DNA of 64,000 bases, from NCBI GenBank assembly GCA_949316235.1, contig OX438750.1:16494865-16558864 (forward strand). The letters run 5' to 3'. Made by a program: the position numbers and the translations under genes. Below, one piece after another: positions 45,645 to 57,615 of this stretch. The number at the start of each line of letters is the position of its first letter. Positions within the stretch are counted from its first letter, which is position 1. The notes under the pieces are model-generated. The model ran no database searches, was not told the DNA's origin, and saw only the letters and a list, made by a program, of their open reading frames with translations. Origin of the DNA: Oegoconia quadripuncta (Eukaryota; Arthropoda; Insecta; Lepidoptera; Autostichidae).

Positions 45645-46381
45645 CACACACACACGTACGAAGTATAACAGTGAGTAGTCTCTGTTTACGCTTTTCGCGC
45701 CAGACACGTGACCCTGAACCCTTTCGGCTCGCCAGGCCATTTCCCCTTCAGCTAATATGAGAAAACGCATGTGAGACACAACACATGCGTAGCTCGCGTG
45801 CAAGCGAGACAGTGCGCAACTTTTCCCTCAATGAACGCAGCAAAGGAACGGGGTGACTTTGACAAGTGTACACATGGCAGAAGGGTTGATGTTGAGCCGA
45901 GTTGTGAACTAAGTTGGTTCGCTTTCGATTTCTACCCAGTGCATATGGGGCAGACGGATCGATCGCTAAGTTTGTTGTCGAATCGAAAGTTTCAATTGAT
46001 TTAGTTTAGTAAATACGAGAATATTTTTGACACGTTAGGTGACACACGAAGGTTATAACGGAATAAACTTCTTGCCTACCTTGTCTCAAATAGCCGGAGG
46101 ACATCAAGAACGGTTCCTAAGAGACGGAAGTCGCAGTTTTTACTCAGTTTGGTGTCATCATGTCAAATAGGGGTCTATTTTAGATGTAGGTCTTCCATCA
46201 AACACTGTAGCAGTCTTTTACCAGGCCACGCAAATCGTTATAGTAATCTAAGTATTTAATTCTGTCCTGTTACTCCTATCGGTACCGAGCAGCACTATCG
46301 TTTGTTTTTGATAACGAGAAATTATTACATAAACTCATATCCCCATCTGAATACAAATAAATAATAAATATAACAGAAATG
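45645..46381. other. Intron 1 unique block
   Basis: 45690-45980 is GC-richer and repeat-free (CGCGCCAGACACGTGACCCT, TAGCTCGCGTGCAAGCGAG). Has an 8-bp-arm dyad CGCATGTG/CACATGCG. Open frames do not resemble known proteins. Confidence 0.3.
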
Positions 46382-46536
46382 TACACCAATTATCTAGTCC
46401 CAAACTAGGGAACGCCTATACTATGAATACTGGATAATACTTAGGTATATAAACGTCCATGACTTACATTTGGCCCTAGCAGCAAGTGTTGATTTTGAAG
46501 ATAGGTGACAAAACCCACTATACCATCCGGTCGTTA
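46382..46536 (-). mobile_element. SINE-B remnant
   Basis: TATCTAGTCCCAAACTAGGG at left, CCACTATACCATCCGGTCGT at right; body mostly lost and B box destroyed. A SINE-A tail scrap lies at 46870-46940. Confidence 0.6.
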
Positions 46537-48637
46537 CGTTAGAGGTTCTGAGTGAGTGTTAATTTTTATTTTTTTTATTTTATTTATTTACATAGAATCA
46601 ACAGCATTATTACAAATTCTTATACAGAAAACTGATACCAAACTTATGCCAATTAAAGATTCTTATTATGTTACTGACAATGGTTACCCTTAAAATTGAA
46701 TGGGTAATGTTAAATATCAATTATTATATCTATTAAATATCAACAAAAACAAATCAAATCCTCAGTGATATACGAGTCGTTATACATTGTAGTCTTTGGT
46801 CGTTATGTTAATATGTCTAAATTACATAGTATTGAAAGTGAAATAAGCCAAATGAAAATGTCAAAATTCACAATAAGTCTCGTCTTTACTTAACATCAGA
46901 CATGATTCAGGCCCAGTATCCTTTGTACATAAAAACCTAATCCCGATTAATATCGTATATAAAAAGTACTCTGTAATTAACATTTAGTTCACTTATTTAA
47001 TTTCCGAACTCCGTACCTACCCGCAGTTGTACAGTGAAACTACTAAACTGGGGAGGTTGACATGCGATTACGACAACATTTAAAAATGGTGAAACTTACG
47101 AAAATTCGTGGAAAAAATGTCGAATCTAATGCGAATGTATTGCCGTCTGGTTAGGTTGTTTCGTAAATCATTGTTTATGGTCGAGTAGCTCTGAAGGGGT
47201 CCGAGAGACCAGAATTAGAAAGCGTCAAGCCGATACAACTAATTGACCGCAAGGTTTACGCCGTACCGATAGAAATTGTGACGTAACTACTTCATATTAT
47301 AGACTGAAATGATATCTCGGGGCAGACAAATAAATTTTCAGGTTATTAACTTCATTTGTGCATAAAAGCTTACACGCTCTGATTATGCAACTATAAACAT
47401 GTTTTGAGAGAATCAGTTTGCTTTTAATGCAAACATGGGACAGATACAGTAATTCATTTTAATTTATTAGCGCTTATAACGATATCGTTGTGTTGAATAG
47501 TTTATATGTCATCGCTTCTCAAAGTTGCCGCACGTCGGAACCTACAAGTAGCCAAAAATTTATCACTACTAAAGTGACAAAGAATTTTAATTAATAATTT
47601 AATTTATTAGATAGGTTGTTTTAACTGGTAATATAATTATGTAATACTTTGACAGGTTGAGACGCGGTGGTATATGTATAGGTATTATTTAAGTAATTTT
47701 TATCTTTTGATTTATTTTTAATAATTTGAGGTGCAGAAGGTGATTAGTTAAAGGGATTAAGATTATATTTATATTTTAATTGTCAGTCCTTTTATCAATT
47801 TTTATAGTATTCGAAATGAATCTTTCTTAAACTTCTACATAAAAAAATATTGGATAAAAAAACATACGATGAAAAAAAAAAAACATACGAGTATATATAG
47901 ATTTTTTATATAATAATACTAAATATTTATTAAACATACATTTGTATACTACACTTCTTTTCTAATGTGATCTTTATTTCATCTTGGAATTAACTCTATA
48001 TTCCAACTTGCGTGTCTCCTATATTTTCATCTTCTGACTCTCCCTTTATACCTTGAGATTCTCCTTCGATTTCACCTTGGAATTCTCACTTTATTTCACC
48101 TTGAAATTCACTCTTGATTTCAATATAAACACCTTCCTTGATTTCACTTTCCATCTTGTGTTTCTCCATTTATTACGCATCTGGATTTCACCTGGGAGAT
48201 TCCCTTGATTTCACTTTACGATTCTTCTTTAATTTTAATTCTAAGTGCTCTTTTCCTAAAAATATCGTATTATTTCTAGTGTAGTTCCAATCTATCACAT
48301 ACCTATATACCTCGAATTCAATATTAAATTCAGAATTACAATAATCGATTCCAAATCAAGAAAATTTGCAACTATAGCTTCTCAAACATGTTGACATTCA
48401 GTTGCAGCGCTTTCATATATAAACGTGTTTACTGATTTCACATACACGCACACAATTAGGTAGGTACTTTATCTAAATTTAATAAAAATTCCTGGTTATT
48501 TTTTCTATACAATTTTATTTCTTTTTTGTAATGAAAAGTTTAAAATGGTGAAGCAAGAAATTCATAACACTAAGTTACCAATTTCGGTCTTTTGTTTAAT
48601 ATATTTTATTGATAAAGAGAATAATATTAAATAGAGA
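46537..48637. repeat. Intron 1; degenerate TTGATTTCACCTTGGAATTC tandem array at 47960-48240
   Basis: 46560-46680 resembles an antisense retroelement tail (TTTATTTATTTACATAGAAT). 47000-47550 is unassigned. 47960-48240 is a degenerate tandem array whose units read roughly TTGATTTCACCTTGGAATTC with spacing 25-35 bases. No gene seen. Confidence 0.5.
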
Positions 48638-49016
48638 AAGATAGAATCAGGAATAGTGTAATTAGGAAGTTAAGCAGTGTGAATGAAGACGTAGTGACAA
48701 AGATTGAAAAAGGTATGCTGAGATGGTTTGGACATGTGGAGAGGATGAATGAAAGAAGACTTACGAAAGAGATATACAAAGCGAATGTGGATGGTAGTGT
48801 TGGTAGGGGAAGGCCACGGAGAATGTACCATGATCAAATCGGGGACGTCTTAAAGAAAGGTCAAGTCAAGAGTACGCTAAACCATACTATAAAAAATACG
48901 AGCATGTATGAACAACCTTATGAGAGTGAAGGAAGCAGAAGAGGTATGTCAGGATCGTAGCAAGTGGAAGTCTGTGGTCTCTGCCTACCCCTACGGGAAA
49001 CAAGCGTGACATTATG
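48638..49016 (+). mobile_element. RTE-like LINE 3' copy 2
   Basis: Nearly identical to 26008-26385, sharing [20 protein letters not shown] and the TGACATTATGTATG 3' end. It is shorter at the 5' side and carries about 13 extra bases near 48886-48900 (ATACTATAAAAAA) that shift the frame. It is a separate 5'-truncated insertion. Confidence 0.85.
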
Positions 49017-50289
49017 TATGCATGTACGTATTTTATAGATCATAAGCCTATTTCAGGTTTTGTATTAAACTTACTAAAAGCTGATATTAGTCTACAATCT
49101 TCAATCAGCCCTAACCCATTTATTTAGCCTCCATGACTCCATGTTACTTTTATTATTGCCGATATGAATGTGGGCTTATTGATTGTAATAATTATGCAAA
49201 CGTCCGGCTAACGAGAACTTTAACTATTGACACGAATTAACCGTTCGTTAGACTTAGCTTATTTGCCAGCAATAGTCGTAAAAACTGGGGCTAGTGGTTC
49301 GAGATACTGTATCCACATATCGTTAAATTTATTGGTTTTCTAACTCGCCTGGCTGCTACTTCAGGTTATTTCTGAGAAGGGAGATGGTTTAAACACTAGG
49401 CTGGTTACCTTGTAAGTCGGTTAATGAAGGTATATCGTACGTTAAAATTGATTGTTACTAAATCTGACTCAAAACTGTTTCATTGAATTTATATCGTGTA
49501 AGAAAGATTTTCGATAAAATGTGTATAAAATAAAGAAATAATTTTTATCGATTAGCGGCAAGTGCTCAAAGCTATTGAGAATTAGGGTGCGTTTGAATAG
49601 TTCGCTTTTGATCCGCTTGCAAAAATTACAGATTCACGTTCCAATTTTTAAAGAACCCATTCTTTGAAAAGTCACATCGTTCGTAGGTATTCACGATGGG
49701 TATAGACCCATTTTCGAATCCGAGTAATCTTAAATTTGTAAGTTGTGATTTGGTTGACATTGGTTAGTAAGGCCTTAAAGGTCATTCGTGTTGTCATACT
49801 AAAGCTTATTTAAGGGTATATCATAATTACTCCTATACTGTTATGATCATGATCCCTTAGCCACCTTTAATGACATCCCACCCAGATGAGTTGGTTAATT
49901 CTTTTTACATGCCTGAAACCACACGGCACACGTATACGCTGAACTAAATCGAACGCTTTGAAAAACTTGTAAGGTTGATAATTGGAAAATTTTATTACCA
50001 ACCCTAGTTCACTCTAATATCAGCCTAAATGCCATAATTATAAGGCCGATTTCAATCTGCCGTTCGACGAGGCGCTTATAACACGGAAAAAGACATGAGA
50101 ATTTCTTACCAAAATCCCTTATTTAATGAATTAGCTGTAAATACCTACAATAATATTGGAAAAAGTCGACGGGGCGTCGACCTTGAAAAAATCAGAAGTA
50201 ATTACACATAAATGTGAAAGGTATTTATGTTAAGTATCGTGCTTTATTTATAATTCAGGATCTACTTTTACTCAATTGCGGTAAACCGA
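49017..50289. other. Intron 1, mostly unassigned
   Basis: 49850-49930 is a family H scrap (TGACATCCCACCCAGATGAG, CCTGAAACCACACGGCAC). The rest shows nothing recognisable. Confidence 0.4.
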
Positions 50290-50565
50290 AAAGAGTAAAG
50301 GTTTACCTATCGCAGGTCGCGGGTTCAATTTTCAGTGGGGTAGATGGTTTAGTACTTGATTTGCTTAGTGGTAGGACCACCATCTTATATAAGTCTACCG
50401 CTAAGCTGTTAACAGTATTGTTGTATTCTGACTGTTAGAGAAAAGATAGCCAGTCCCCCAGATTAGGTAAGTTCAAGGTTCTGGGTGAGCGCGCTTCCAC
50501 CTTCGGCGACATCTTCACTTAACGTCAAGACTGATTGGAGTTAACCTAAATATTCATAAAAAAAT
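50290..50565 (+). mobile_element. SINE-A copy, old and diverged
   Basis: Sense; GCAGGTCGCGGGTTCAATTT (B box altered), CCACCATCTTATATAAGTCT, CTTCCACCTTCGGCGACATC, A tail. More diverged than the other copies. Confidence 0.75.
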
Positions 50566-51166
50566 ATATTATAATTTTAGCAGACTATGTATGTATGTGA
50601 GTATAGCTAAGTCACGTTAGTCAATAAATACTTATCGTTAAAAAAACATTTTTTTAAAGTTTATTAATTAACTAAACAGTTGATTGATGTTTTTCAGAAT
50701 TGATCGTTCCCTAAAATTGGATCTTTTGCGAATTGACCTTTTTTAGAACTATTTATTTTTAGAATTAAACTGAATTAATATTTTTAGGAACTAGTCCCTT
50801 TATCGAATTGATCATTTAGCAAATTGAGCATTTGTACCAAACGATCAAACTATACTGTCCCAATTTTGATCAATGAGGTTATATTTCGTTATAGATAGGA
50901 TGCCTATGAACAAAAATAACATATAGTGATCCCAAATAAACCAATCAAACGCGACATTTTTTATGATTGAGGATAATGTAATTGTCTGTCAATGTTTCAG
51001 TAGTCGGGTTTTAGTTAAATTTTTAATTTACCTACTATAGTTATTTTTAAAGTTTTAGTTTTGTGTGCATAGTTAAACGAAAATCGCCTCATATTCTCCT
51101 TAAATTGTACTTTAAAATTGTTACCCTTAAAAGGTAATACACGTTATCCTTTTCTATTCGTTGTAG
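50566..51166. other. Intron 1, AT-rich with loose GAATTGATC-like repeats
   Basis: 50690-50860 contains several imperfect AATTGATC/AAATTGAGC units. No gene seen. Confidence 0.35.
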
Positions 51167-51345
51167 GATCATCGTCGGCCTACCCTAGTCCCCAGCAGGA
51201 CGTAGGCGCGCCTCTATCTGGCGCTCGTGGGGAGAGTCGTCCTAACCGACACGCCGAGCAGGCAGATTGGCGAACGCAGATATTTAAGGACTTCGGACCA
51301 ATGGCGCTACTGCCCGTGGATGGTCTGTGGTATTTTATCCCCTAA
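51167..51345 (+). CDS. Candidate alternative last exon of lov (BTB-only isoform)
   Basis: A GC-rich open frame in AT-rich intron DNA. It is preceded by a plausible acceptor (TTTTCTATTCGTTGTAG at 51150-51166), and its frame is phase 1, the phase at which exon 1 ends (14792). Spliced directly, it would add about 58 residues including AYPSPQQDVGAPLSGARGES and FKDFGPMALLPVDGLWYFIP, then a TAA at 51343. AATAAA follows at 51480-51485. No donor is obvious. I do not recognise the peptide. The rival reading is a remnant of an LTR retrotransposon leader, since CTGGCGCTCGTGGGGA resembles a tRNA primer-binding site. A one-in-three phase match is weak support. Confidence 0.25.
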
Positions 51346-53399
51346 GAAATATATTACTAGTCCCTTTCGACCGTCTAGCTTTTGTTTCGTAATCGGTTAT
51401 AAAAGAAGATACTTCCCATTTTTCCACAGTTGCAAACATAAGAAATATTAAAACGTACCGTCGACTTTTCAGCGCAGTCAATAAAGCCGTAGAAGATAAA
51501 TCATCGATACGATTTAAAGTTCATTGCACGAAAATGTTAAAGGTTTGTGAAATATGTTTTCAACTTACCACACTTCTGGTTTTACTTAATCTGAAAGCCT
51601 TTGATAAATCTAAATAATTTGGAGACAGAAGAGACGAGGTAGAGTAGAAATGTGTCGTCATTCAGTAGTTGAATCAGAATAGTGGCCAAGGAAGAACTGG
51701 GAGCGATGGTGGAGGAGGACCGTTGTACAGCCACGTCAGTAGAATAATAGAAGTGAACAAATATAAAGATTTAGTTTACAATAAAGAATCGATTTAAGAA
51801 GCAGAACACATTATGGGGCAATAGACTATAATCACTTTGTCGTTTGGTAATAGAAACCTAAGACCGGCTACATTATAGTGACGACAGACTAGGTACATCA
51901 TTACAAAATCCTTACAGAACTATCCATTATATTTCCATGTTACAACGTCAACACGGCCCCTTAAGCCAATCTTTTTGCAGCAGTACCTTAATAAACTCTT
52001 CATACTTAGGTCTTGCTAGAGACTTAGTCAGGACATCCAGCCAACATGTTCCCGAAGTAACTGAGCTCCACCATCTCATTCTCAACAATATCACGACACC
52101 CGTATTTTAGAAGCACAATTGACGGAGTTGAAGTCTTTACTTTCGTGTTTCGTAAAATCAAAGTCTTATTTTAAAAGGGCAACCCTTCGAGTTTCTTACT
52201 TGTTCTTCTCAGGGGAAAATTGCATTTTGAACAAGCAGTAGCTTAAAAATTGTAAAATTTACTATGTAAAATTGACTATTTTAACCTACAAAATAAAGCA
52301 TTTTTGACTTTGACTTTGTTTACATAAATAGGCATTTTCACCAGGTGATATTGTGATCAAACGCGTATTCAGTCAATCATAAAAAAGGCCTATATCAAAG
52401 TACTTGGGCTAGCCTATTGGTACGGTAACCGGCACAGTTGCAACACTAATATTAAAATATTCTAGTGTTCCAAACGCGCCGATTTCCCCCAAATTCCCCA
52501 ATAAACATTTAAGTTTAATAGCTCCTTAAAAATATATAGGTAATATCATTCACCCAAATTCTTTCCTAAAAACATTTGAGTGGCAACTTCCTTATACCAA
52601 TAGGCACAGACATACTGATGTAAGTTTGGCAATCTCATTATCGCTGACCAAATGCCATTTCTTGTATATTGCGTATATATACAAATCCCCTCTTAACCAA
52701 GTCCTCGTATCCTAGGATGAGAATCCTACCTAATAATACGCCAAGAAAGTTGCAGCAATACAAGTAGGTACACGATCCGAAGTAATACAGCAGACGACTG
52801 CCTTAGACATCGCAATAAAGCAAGACTCGGTATCGATTTGACTCAACGGACGACACCTCACAAAGATACTGTTTACATCCATCGTATCTACTTCTCCGAT
52901 TTAGATTAATGTTATAGTTATTGACATGTTATAGTTTACAAAAAATATAGTATTGTAATGCGTATTGTAGATATGATTTATGGAACACTGTGTAATACTG
53001 TATCTAACTGAGAAAACGTTTAAACATAAATGAGTTTATTCCGTCCAAAAGCACCCAATGATTAAGATTTCTTTGTATTTAAAAAAAAATCAATATGATT
53101 TCATTGGCAAATAGGCTTTCATCGAAAAGATAAATAGCAATGTGACAATGCAATAATTGAAGTATAAATTTAATTTTTTCACTTTCATATGTAGGTATGT
53201 TTGTATTTTAAAAGACATCAATAATATGGGATCTAGAATCTATCTAGAAATATTCTACAAATCTTAGAGGAAACTCTTCCTAAAAGAACTTATCTATACC
53301 TTAAGTATTAAGTACCTATAATAGAATTGAGATTTTTCATGAAGTCGGTTTAAACGTAAGAAGCCATAAAATTTTAGTGCATTACGATATAAGTGCGTT
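51346..53399. other. Intron 1; two LINE-tail scraps
   Basis: 52155-52318 (+) is a LINE 3' UTR matching 12394-12580 inverted (AAAGGGCAACCCTTCGAGTT, ATTTTGAACAAGCAGTAGC) ending GCATTTTTGACTTTGACTTT. 52325-52390 (+) matches the tail of 1395-1650 (TCAAACGCGTATTCAGTCAA). The remainder is unassigned. Confidence 0.45.
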
Positions 53400-53590
53400 A
53401 TGGTCGCTATAACACACAAGGCGGAATTTCAGCCCGAACTGAGTGTGTTTAACCAATATACGCACGTATATTGTACGACGTTTTTCAATATACTTGCGAG
53501 GAAACAGAATAAAAATCACGCGGCGCGCTGCCTACTGGCTGTGGCCGCGCGGCGGGCCAGTTTGAAATTTGAAAAAAAAAAAACAATTTG
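53400..53590 (-). repeat. Family M repeat
   Basis: Inverse of 29265-29400: TACGACGTTTTTCAATATAC, TTGCGAGGAAACAGAATAAA, AATCACGCGGCGCGC, then GGGCCAGTTTGAAATTTG and an A-run. The open frame across it is fortuitous. Confidence 0.5.
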
Positions 53591-54808
53591 AAGCATATTT
53601 TATCACTGATCTCCATAACACATGGACTTTAATTCCGAGCAATATTAAAATGTAAAATATAAATAATGCAAATACATTGGTATATTACTATTTTAGTATA
53701 CCTAGTATTTACATACGTAACTTGTGACAATTTAGAACTACAGAAAAGCTTCAGTTTTAGACTGCTAGCGCCATCTAGCGGCGAGTAGATACACTATATT
53801 ACTATGAATTCAAGTTGTCTCTCCTTTGTTGCTGTGCCTGTTACAAACGAATATAAATTATCATTATGACTAAATAAAGAAATTCCTGGTAATATGTTAA
53901 GGATACTATTTTGTTAGTTATTCCAGAAACTGTTATAGGGACTGTAGACTTCTATTTACTGTAATAAAATTCGAAGCTTAGGCCTTCAAGGCTGATAACA
54001 GTCAAACTACTACTGACTCCCATATTTAATATGAAAATCCCCATTATTTGCCACCTAGCGCCATCTATTGACGAATTCCGTCAGAAAACTTTAGCTTTTA
54101 AAATACATAAGAAATATGGGGTTTTTGTTGGAGTTCACATTCTCAGAAATCAGTTACAATAATGTAGTTAATTTAGATTTCTGGTCGATGTAAATTTTGT
54201 ATGGGTGTTGGTAATATATTAACTCGTTTTCATGCATACTATAAACGACCACATCTAAAAAAATATGCATTATTTCTGTATTGTAATAAAAGCAAACAAA
54301 CATTCAAACTTTAGTATTTATAACGTTAGTTGGAACTTGGATCTATTCGACGAAATGCTTCAAAATTACCTATATTTTTGTATCTTGAAATTGTATTGCT
54401 TAGAAAATTCTGAATAAATCATTGAAAAAAAAATTATCAGGTTTGTAATAACTTGGATGGTTTTTTACCTCTGTGAAGAGTTTGAAAAACGATTACCTAC
54501 TTTTACGGTTTTAGTGATTATAGTATTATGCTATTACAAATTAATGCAATTCTCAAAGTTTTTAGGAATGTTACGATTAGAGCTGCATTAAAAAATTTTT
54601 ACATAACGCAACATGGTGCGAGTTCCGACTTGCACTTGGCCAATTTTTGACTATGTCACTGTAAAGATGAAAACCTTTCCTACTGATTTATGTAGGTACT
54701 GTAGGCTCCATAAATAACCATTCAGGGCAATTTTACATGGTCAGTGGTAGAATGCTGGCTATGTAAGTTGTACCATCCGAAGTTCTTTAAAATGATAGTC
54801 TAGACAAG
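53591..54808. other. Intron 1, unassigned; two CGCCATCTA strings
   Basis: TAGCGCCATCTA occurs at about 53767 and 54056, possibly the bounds of an element about 290 bp long. No ORF or recognisable motif. Confidence 0.3.
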
Positions 54809-55050
54809 TTTTTTTTTTATGCACAACGGGGTTGGTACTTGACCTCAATCACACCTGAAGTTAAGTGAAGATGAGGTCGAAGTTGGAAGCGTACTGACCC
54901 GGAAATCCCAACACATTTGGGGGACTGGCTTATCTCTGACAACCGGAATACAACAATGCTAATAACGTTGCTGCTTGGCGGCAGATTTAGATAAGATGGT
55001 GGTAGCTAGCCAGGCGGACATTTAAAATGCCCTACCACCAATCAAACCAC
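54809..55050 (-). mobile_element. SINE-A copy, head truncated
   Basis: TTTTTTTTTATGCACAACGG to TGCCCTACCACCAATCAAAC; tRNA-like head missing and a short internal deletion at CTGGCTTATCTC. Confidence 0.85.
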
Positions 55051-55305
55051 AAATCAAGAAGCTTCAATAAGCACACAGAACAGCCCTGTACCTGACGACC
55101 ATAACACTACCATTGTAAAATGGTCGGGCAATGCTACCGAAAATATGAAAGCAGCGAGAAGTTATACAGGAAGTGAGGCTGGTTAAATAAGTGAAGCCAC
55201 ATGTACTTTGCGGCCACATTAATTTCTACATATTTATGTGATTTGTATAATGTCTTTAAGCGCTTATTACACTATTAGTCCAGTCAACATATGCATATTT
55301 AGGGG

Positions 55306-55816
55306 TGTATCTTCCTATAATCTTAAAGGCCCTGATTGTTTGTACATAGAGTACCTATCAGTGATATTGTAAAAAATATTTTCTAACGGATCAGGAGTTT
55401 GCTTTAGGTATAGTGTAGATATTTAGTTATAAAACCTTACTGTGCACTTCATTGCGTTGTAGGAATTGTAGAATATCTTCTAAAACTATTTTCTAAAAAA
55501 TTAATCAATAGCTACTTTATATTTTCTAAAAATAGTTTATTGAATCGTGATATTTGCTCTCGGTGGAATTTATCATAATTGTAAAGAAGTTATTGTTCGA
55601 TTTTTTTGAAAATAGTTACAGGGGTTCTAAATATATTCTCCGACGCAATGTAATTCGCAGTGGTAGCTTTAATCATATAGGCTATATTTTATTACTAAAT
55701 ATGTATATTATAACTAAATCAAGGTACCGATTTCTTGGTTTTTTTTTATTCTATCACTGACAGGTACTCTATCCATGTGCAAAAAATCACGGCCTTTAAG
55801 ATTATAGGAAGTTAAA
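55306..55816. mobile_element. About 510-bp TIR element (MITE or small DNA transposon)
   Basis: Left arm 55311-55366 (CTTCCTATAATCTTAAAGGC ... AGAGTACCTATCAGTGATA) and right arm 55752-55811 are reverse complements with a few changes and one 4-base length difference. The interior is AT-rich and has no transposase-like frame. Not seen elsewhere in the window. Confidence 0.7.
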
Positions 55817-55938
55817 AGTGTATCCTTACTATATCCTATTTGTAGAAAATCTAATTATGAAATAGGAACTTGTAATCGAAGTTAGAACAGATTCCGATTT
55901 AGTGGCATCGAAGGTCCCGACCGCACTACTTCCATCCT

Positions 55939-56139
55939 AAATGCAGAGACTAATTCGGCATATTATATTGGTGTCGATTCGGATGTACACCAACTAAACT
56001 AAAACCAGTTTTGGAGTGGTGCTTTTAGTTTAGTTTAGTTGTTGTACCTACATCCGAATCGACACCATTGCTGGGAGGCGTGGTTCAGTTAATTCAGATT
56101 ATTGAACAAGCAATGTATGCCGAATTAGTCTCTGCATTT
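55939..56139. repeat. 201-bp fold-back just upstream of exon 2
   Basis: Outer arms AAATGCAGAGACTAATTCGG CATA (55939-55962) and its reverse complement (56116-56139), inner arms TGGTGTCGATTCGGATGTA and TACATCCGAATCGACACCA, with ACTAAACTAAAA/TTTTAGTTTAGT near the apex. The right side has about 40 extra bases between outer and inner arms. Ends 180 bases before the exon 2 acceptor. Confidence 0.8.
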
Positions 56140-56319
56140 AATATACCTAGTGTAAAAGCGCTTCCTAACTTTCGACTTCCTAATTAGAGTGTTCCAAATT
56201 CTTTTCGGAAATCGGAAAATTCGGAAAATATTTTTAATTATAAACTCAAAAATCGGTGTTACAGATCAATAATTTTACTAAAGTTTCATAAATTAACCGG
56301 TGTTCTCTTATTATTGCAG

Positions 56320-56448
56320 TGTTCGGACTGGACTCTCCACTGGGCCTGTTCCCGCCGGGCATGGACCACAAGATGTACCCTCTAATGGACGTTGAACACC
56401 GGGGGCCACCACTCGACGCGCAACTATTCACCAACGTTAAAAAGAAAT
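56320..56448 (+). CDS. lov: lov coding exon 2 (linker)
   Basis: 129 bases. Acceptor TTCTCTTATTATTGCAG at 56319; donor AAAT|GTGAGT with GT at 56449. It completes codon 248 (A|TG, Met) and adds residues 249-290 (FGLDSPLGLFPPGMDHKMYP ... AQLFTNVKKK), leaving T as the first base of codon 291. Phase 1 on both sides, so skipping it would keep the frame between exons 1 and 3. The segment is proline/glycine-rich and carries no recognised domain. Assigned to lov because phase, strand, splice signals and frame openness all fit; the minus-strand frame here is a shadow. Confidence 0.75.
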
Positions 56449-56518
56449 GTGAGTGTGTGACAAATCACCATTCGATATAATGAACAGACACGCAATAAGT
56501 AATAAATAAATAAATGTA

Positions 56519-56771
56519 TTCGCACAAACACACAGCGCCATCTAGGTCCACAGTAAGCATCTAGGCTTGTGTTATGGATACCAGATGGTTGATAAACTAC
56601 ACAAATACATTTTTTTTTGTAAATAAATACATGTATAAATGAAAAACATCCATAACTCGGGAACACATGTCTGTATTCATCATACAAACATATGCCCCTA
56701 GCGGGGTTCGAACCCGCGACCATTTGGTATAGTAGCAGAGTTTCTAATCACTACACCAAACAGGTCATCAC
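56519..56771 (-). mobile_element. SINE-C, full length
   Basis: Antisense in intron 2; CACACAGCGCCATCTAGGTC, GGGGTTCGAACCCGCGACC, CTACACCAAACAGGTCATC. Only 70 bases after the exon 2 donor. Confidence 0.85.
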
Positions 56772-56880
56772 CAAGTGGCTGACTATACGGACTCATGGCT
56801 TAAAGCCATCCTGTTTGCCGAGGAACCATAGTTAAATTCCAAAATGTTTCGATTATCGTTACAAACTACACCGCTGTCTG

Positions 56881-57157
56881 GCCCGTAAGAACCGTATTAA
56901 TAAATCGATCTTGAGATTGAGATCGCGTCTTAGGGCCATATTAATAACTCGATCTTGAGATTGAGTTCGCGTCTCAGTCTCAATACTATTTTTTTGATAC
57001 TGTTTTAATATTCAACAGATTATCAAGTATCAACTTAAAGTCAACTCAATCTTGAGAACGGTTTATAAAAACTAAATCTCAATACTATTTTTTTTATTCT
57101 ATTTTAATATACAACAGATTCATATCAATCTTCAGAACGGTTCGTTAATACGGGCCT
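56881..57157. mobile_element. Family F element with internal duplication
   Basis: CCGTATTAATAAATCGATCT and its partial duplicate CCATATTAATAACTCGATCT at the left; GTTCGTTAATACGGGCCTCA at the right. Internal segment with ATACTATTTTTTT...CAACAGATT also occurs twice. Confidence 0.6.
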
Positions 57158-57374
57158 CAGTGATCCAAGTTGAAATGTTTTGGAACGATTTCGATGAAGA
57201 TTTTTTGGGAAAAATTAGATAAATAGAAATAGTTTATTTGCATATAAACACATTCAAAAATAGGAGACCGCGGATTACTTTGCTTGGTGTTATGGTTTTC
57301 GAAATATAGACTTGTTTCACAGTAACAAAAAAAATAAGTACAACAGGCGATTCACCTGTCAACGCGATTTGCCA

Positions 57375-57615
57375 ATAAATAAAATAATAATAAATATTTC
57401 GAACACTTACACCAATCATCTAGTCCCAAAGTAAGCAAAGCTTGTACTATGGATACTAGATAACGGATAGACATACTAAAATATTTATATAAACATCCAT
57501 GACTCGGGAATAAATGTTCGTTTTCATCACATAAACATCCGCTCGCGGGATTCGAACCCGCAACCGTTTGTTTCGCTGACAGGGTCACTATCCACTACAC
57601 CAATCGGTCGTCAAA
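57375..57615 (-). mobile_element. SINE-B, full length
   Basis: Antisense in intron 2; CTTACACCAATCATCTAGTC, GCGGGATTCGAACCCGCAAC, CACTACACCAATCGGTCGTC. Confidence 0.85.

Noticed and set aside
55554..55760. 68-codon open frame
   Set aside because: Lies wholly inside a TIR element and is AT-rich with no transposase motif.
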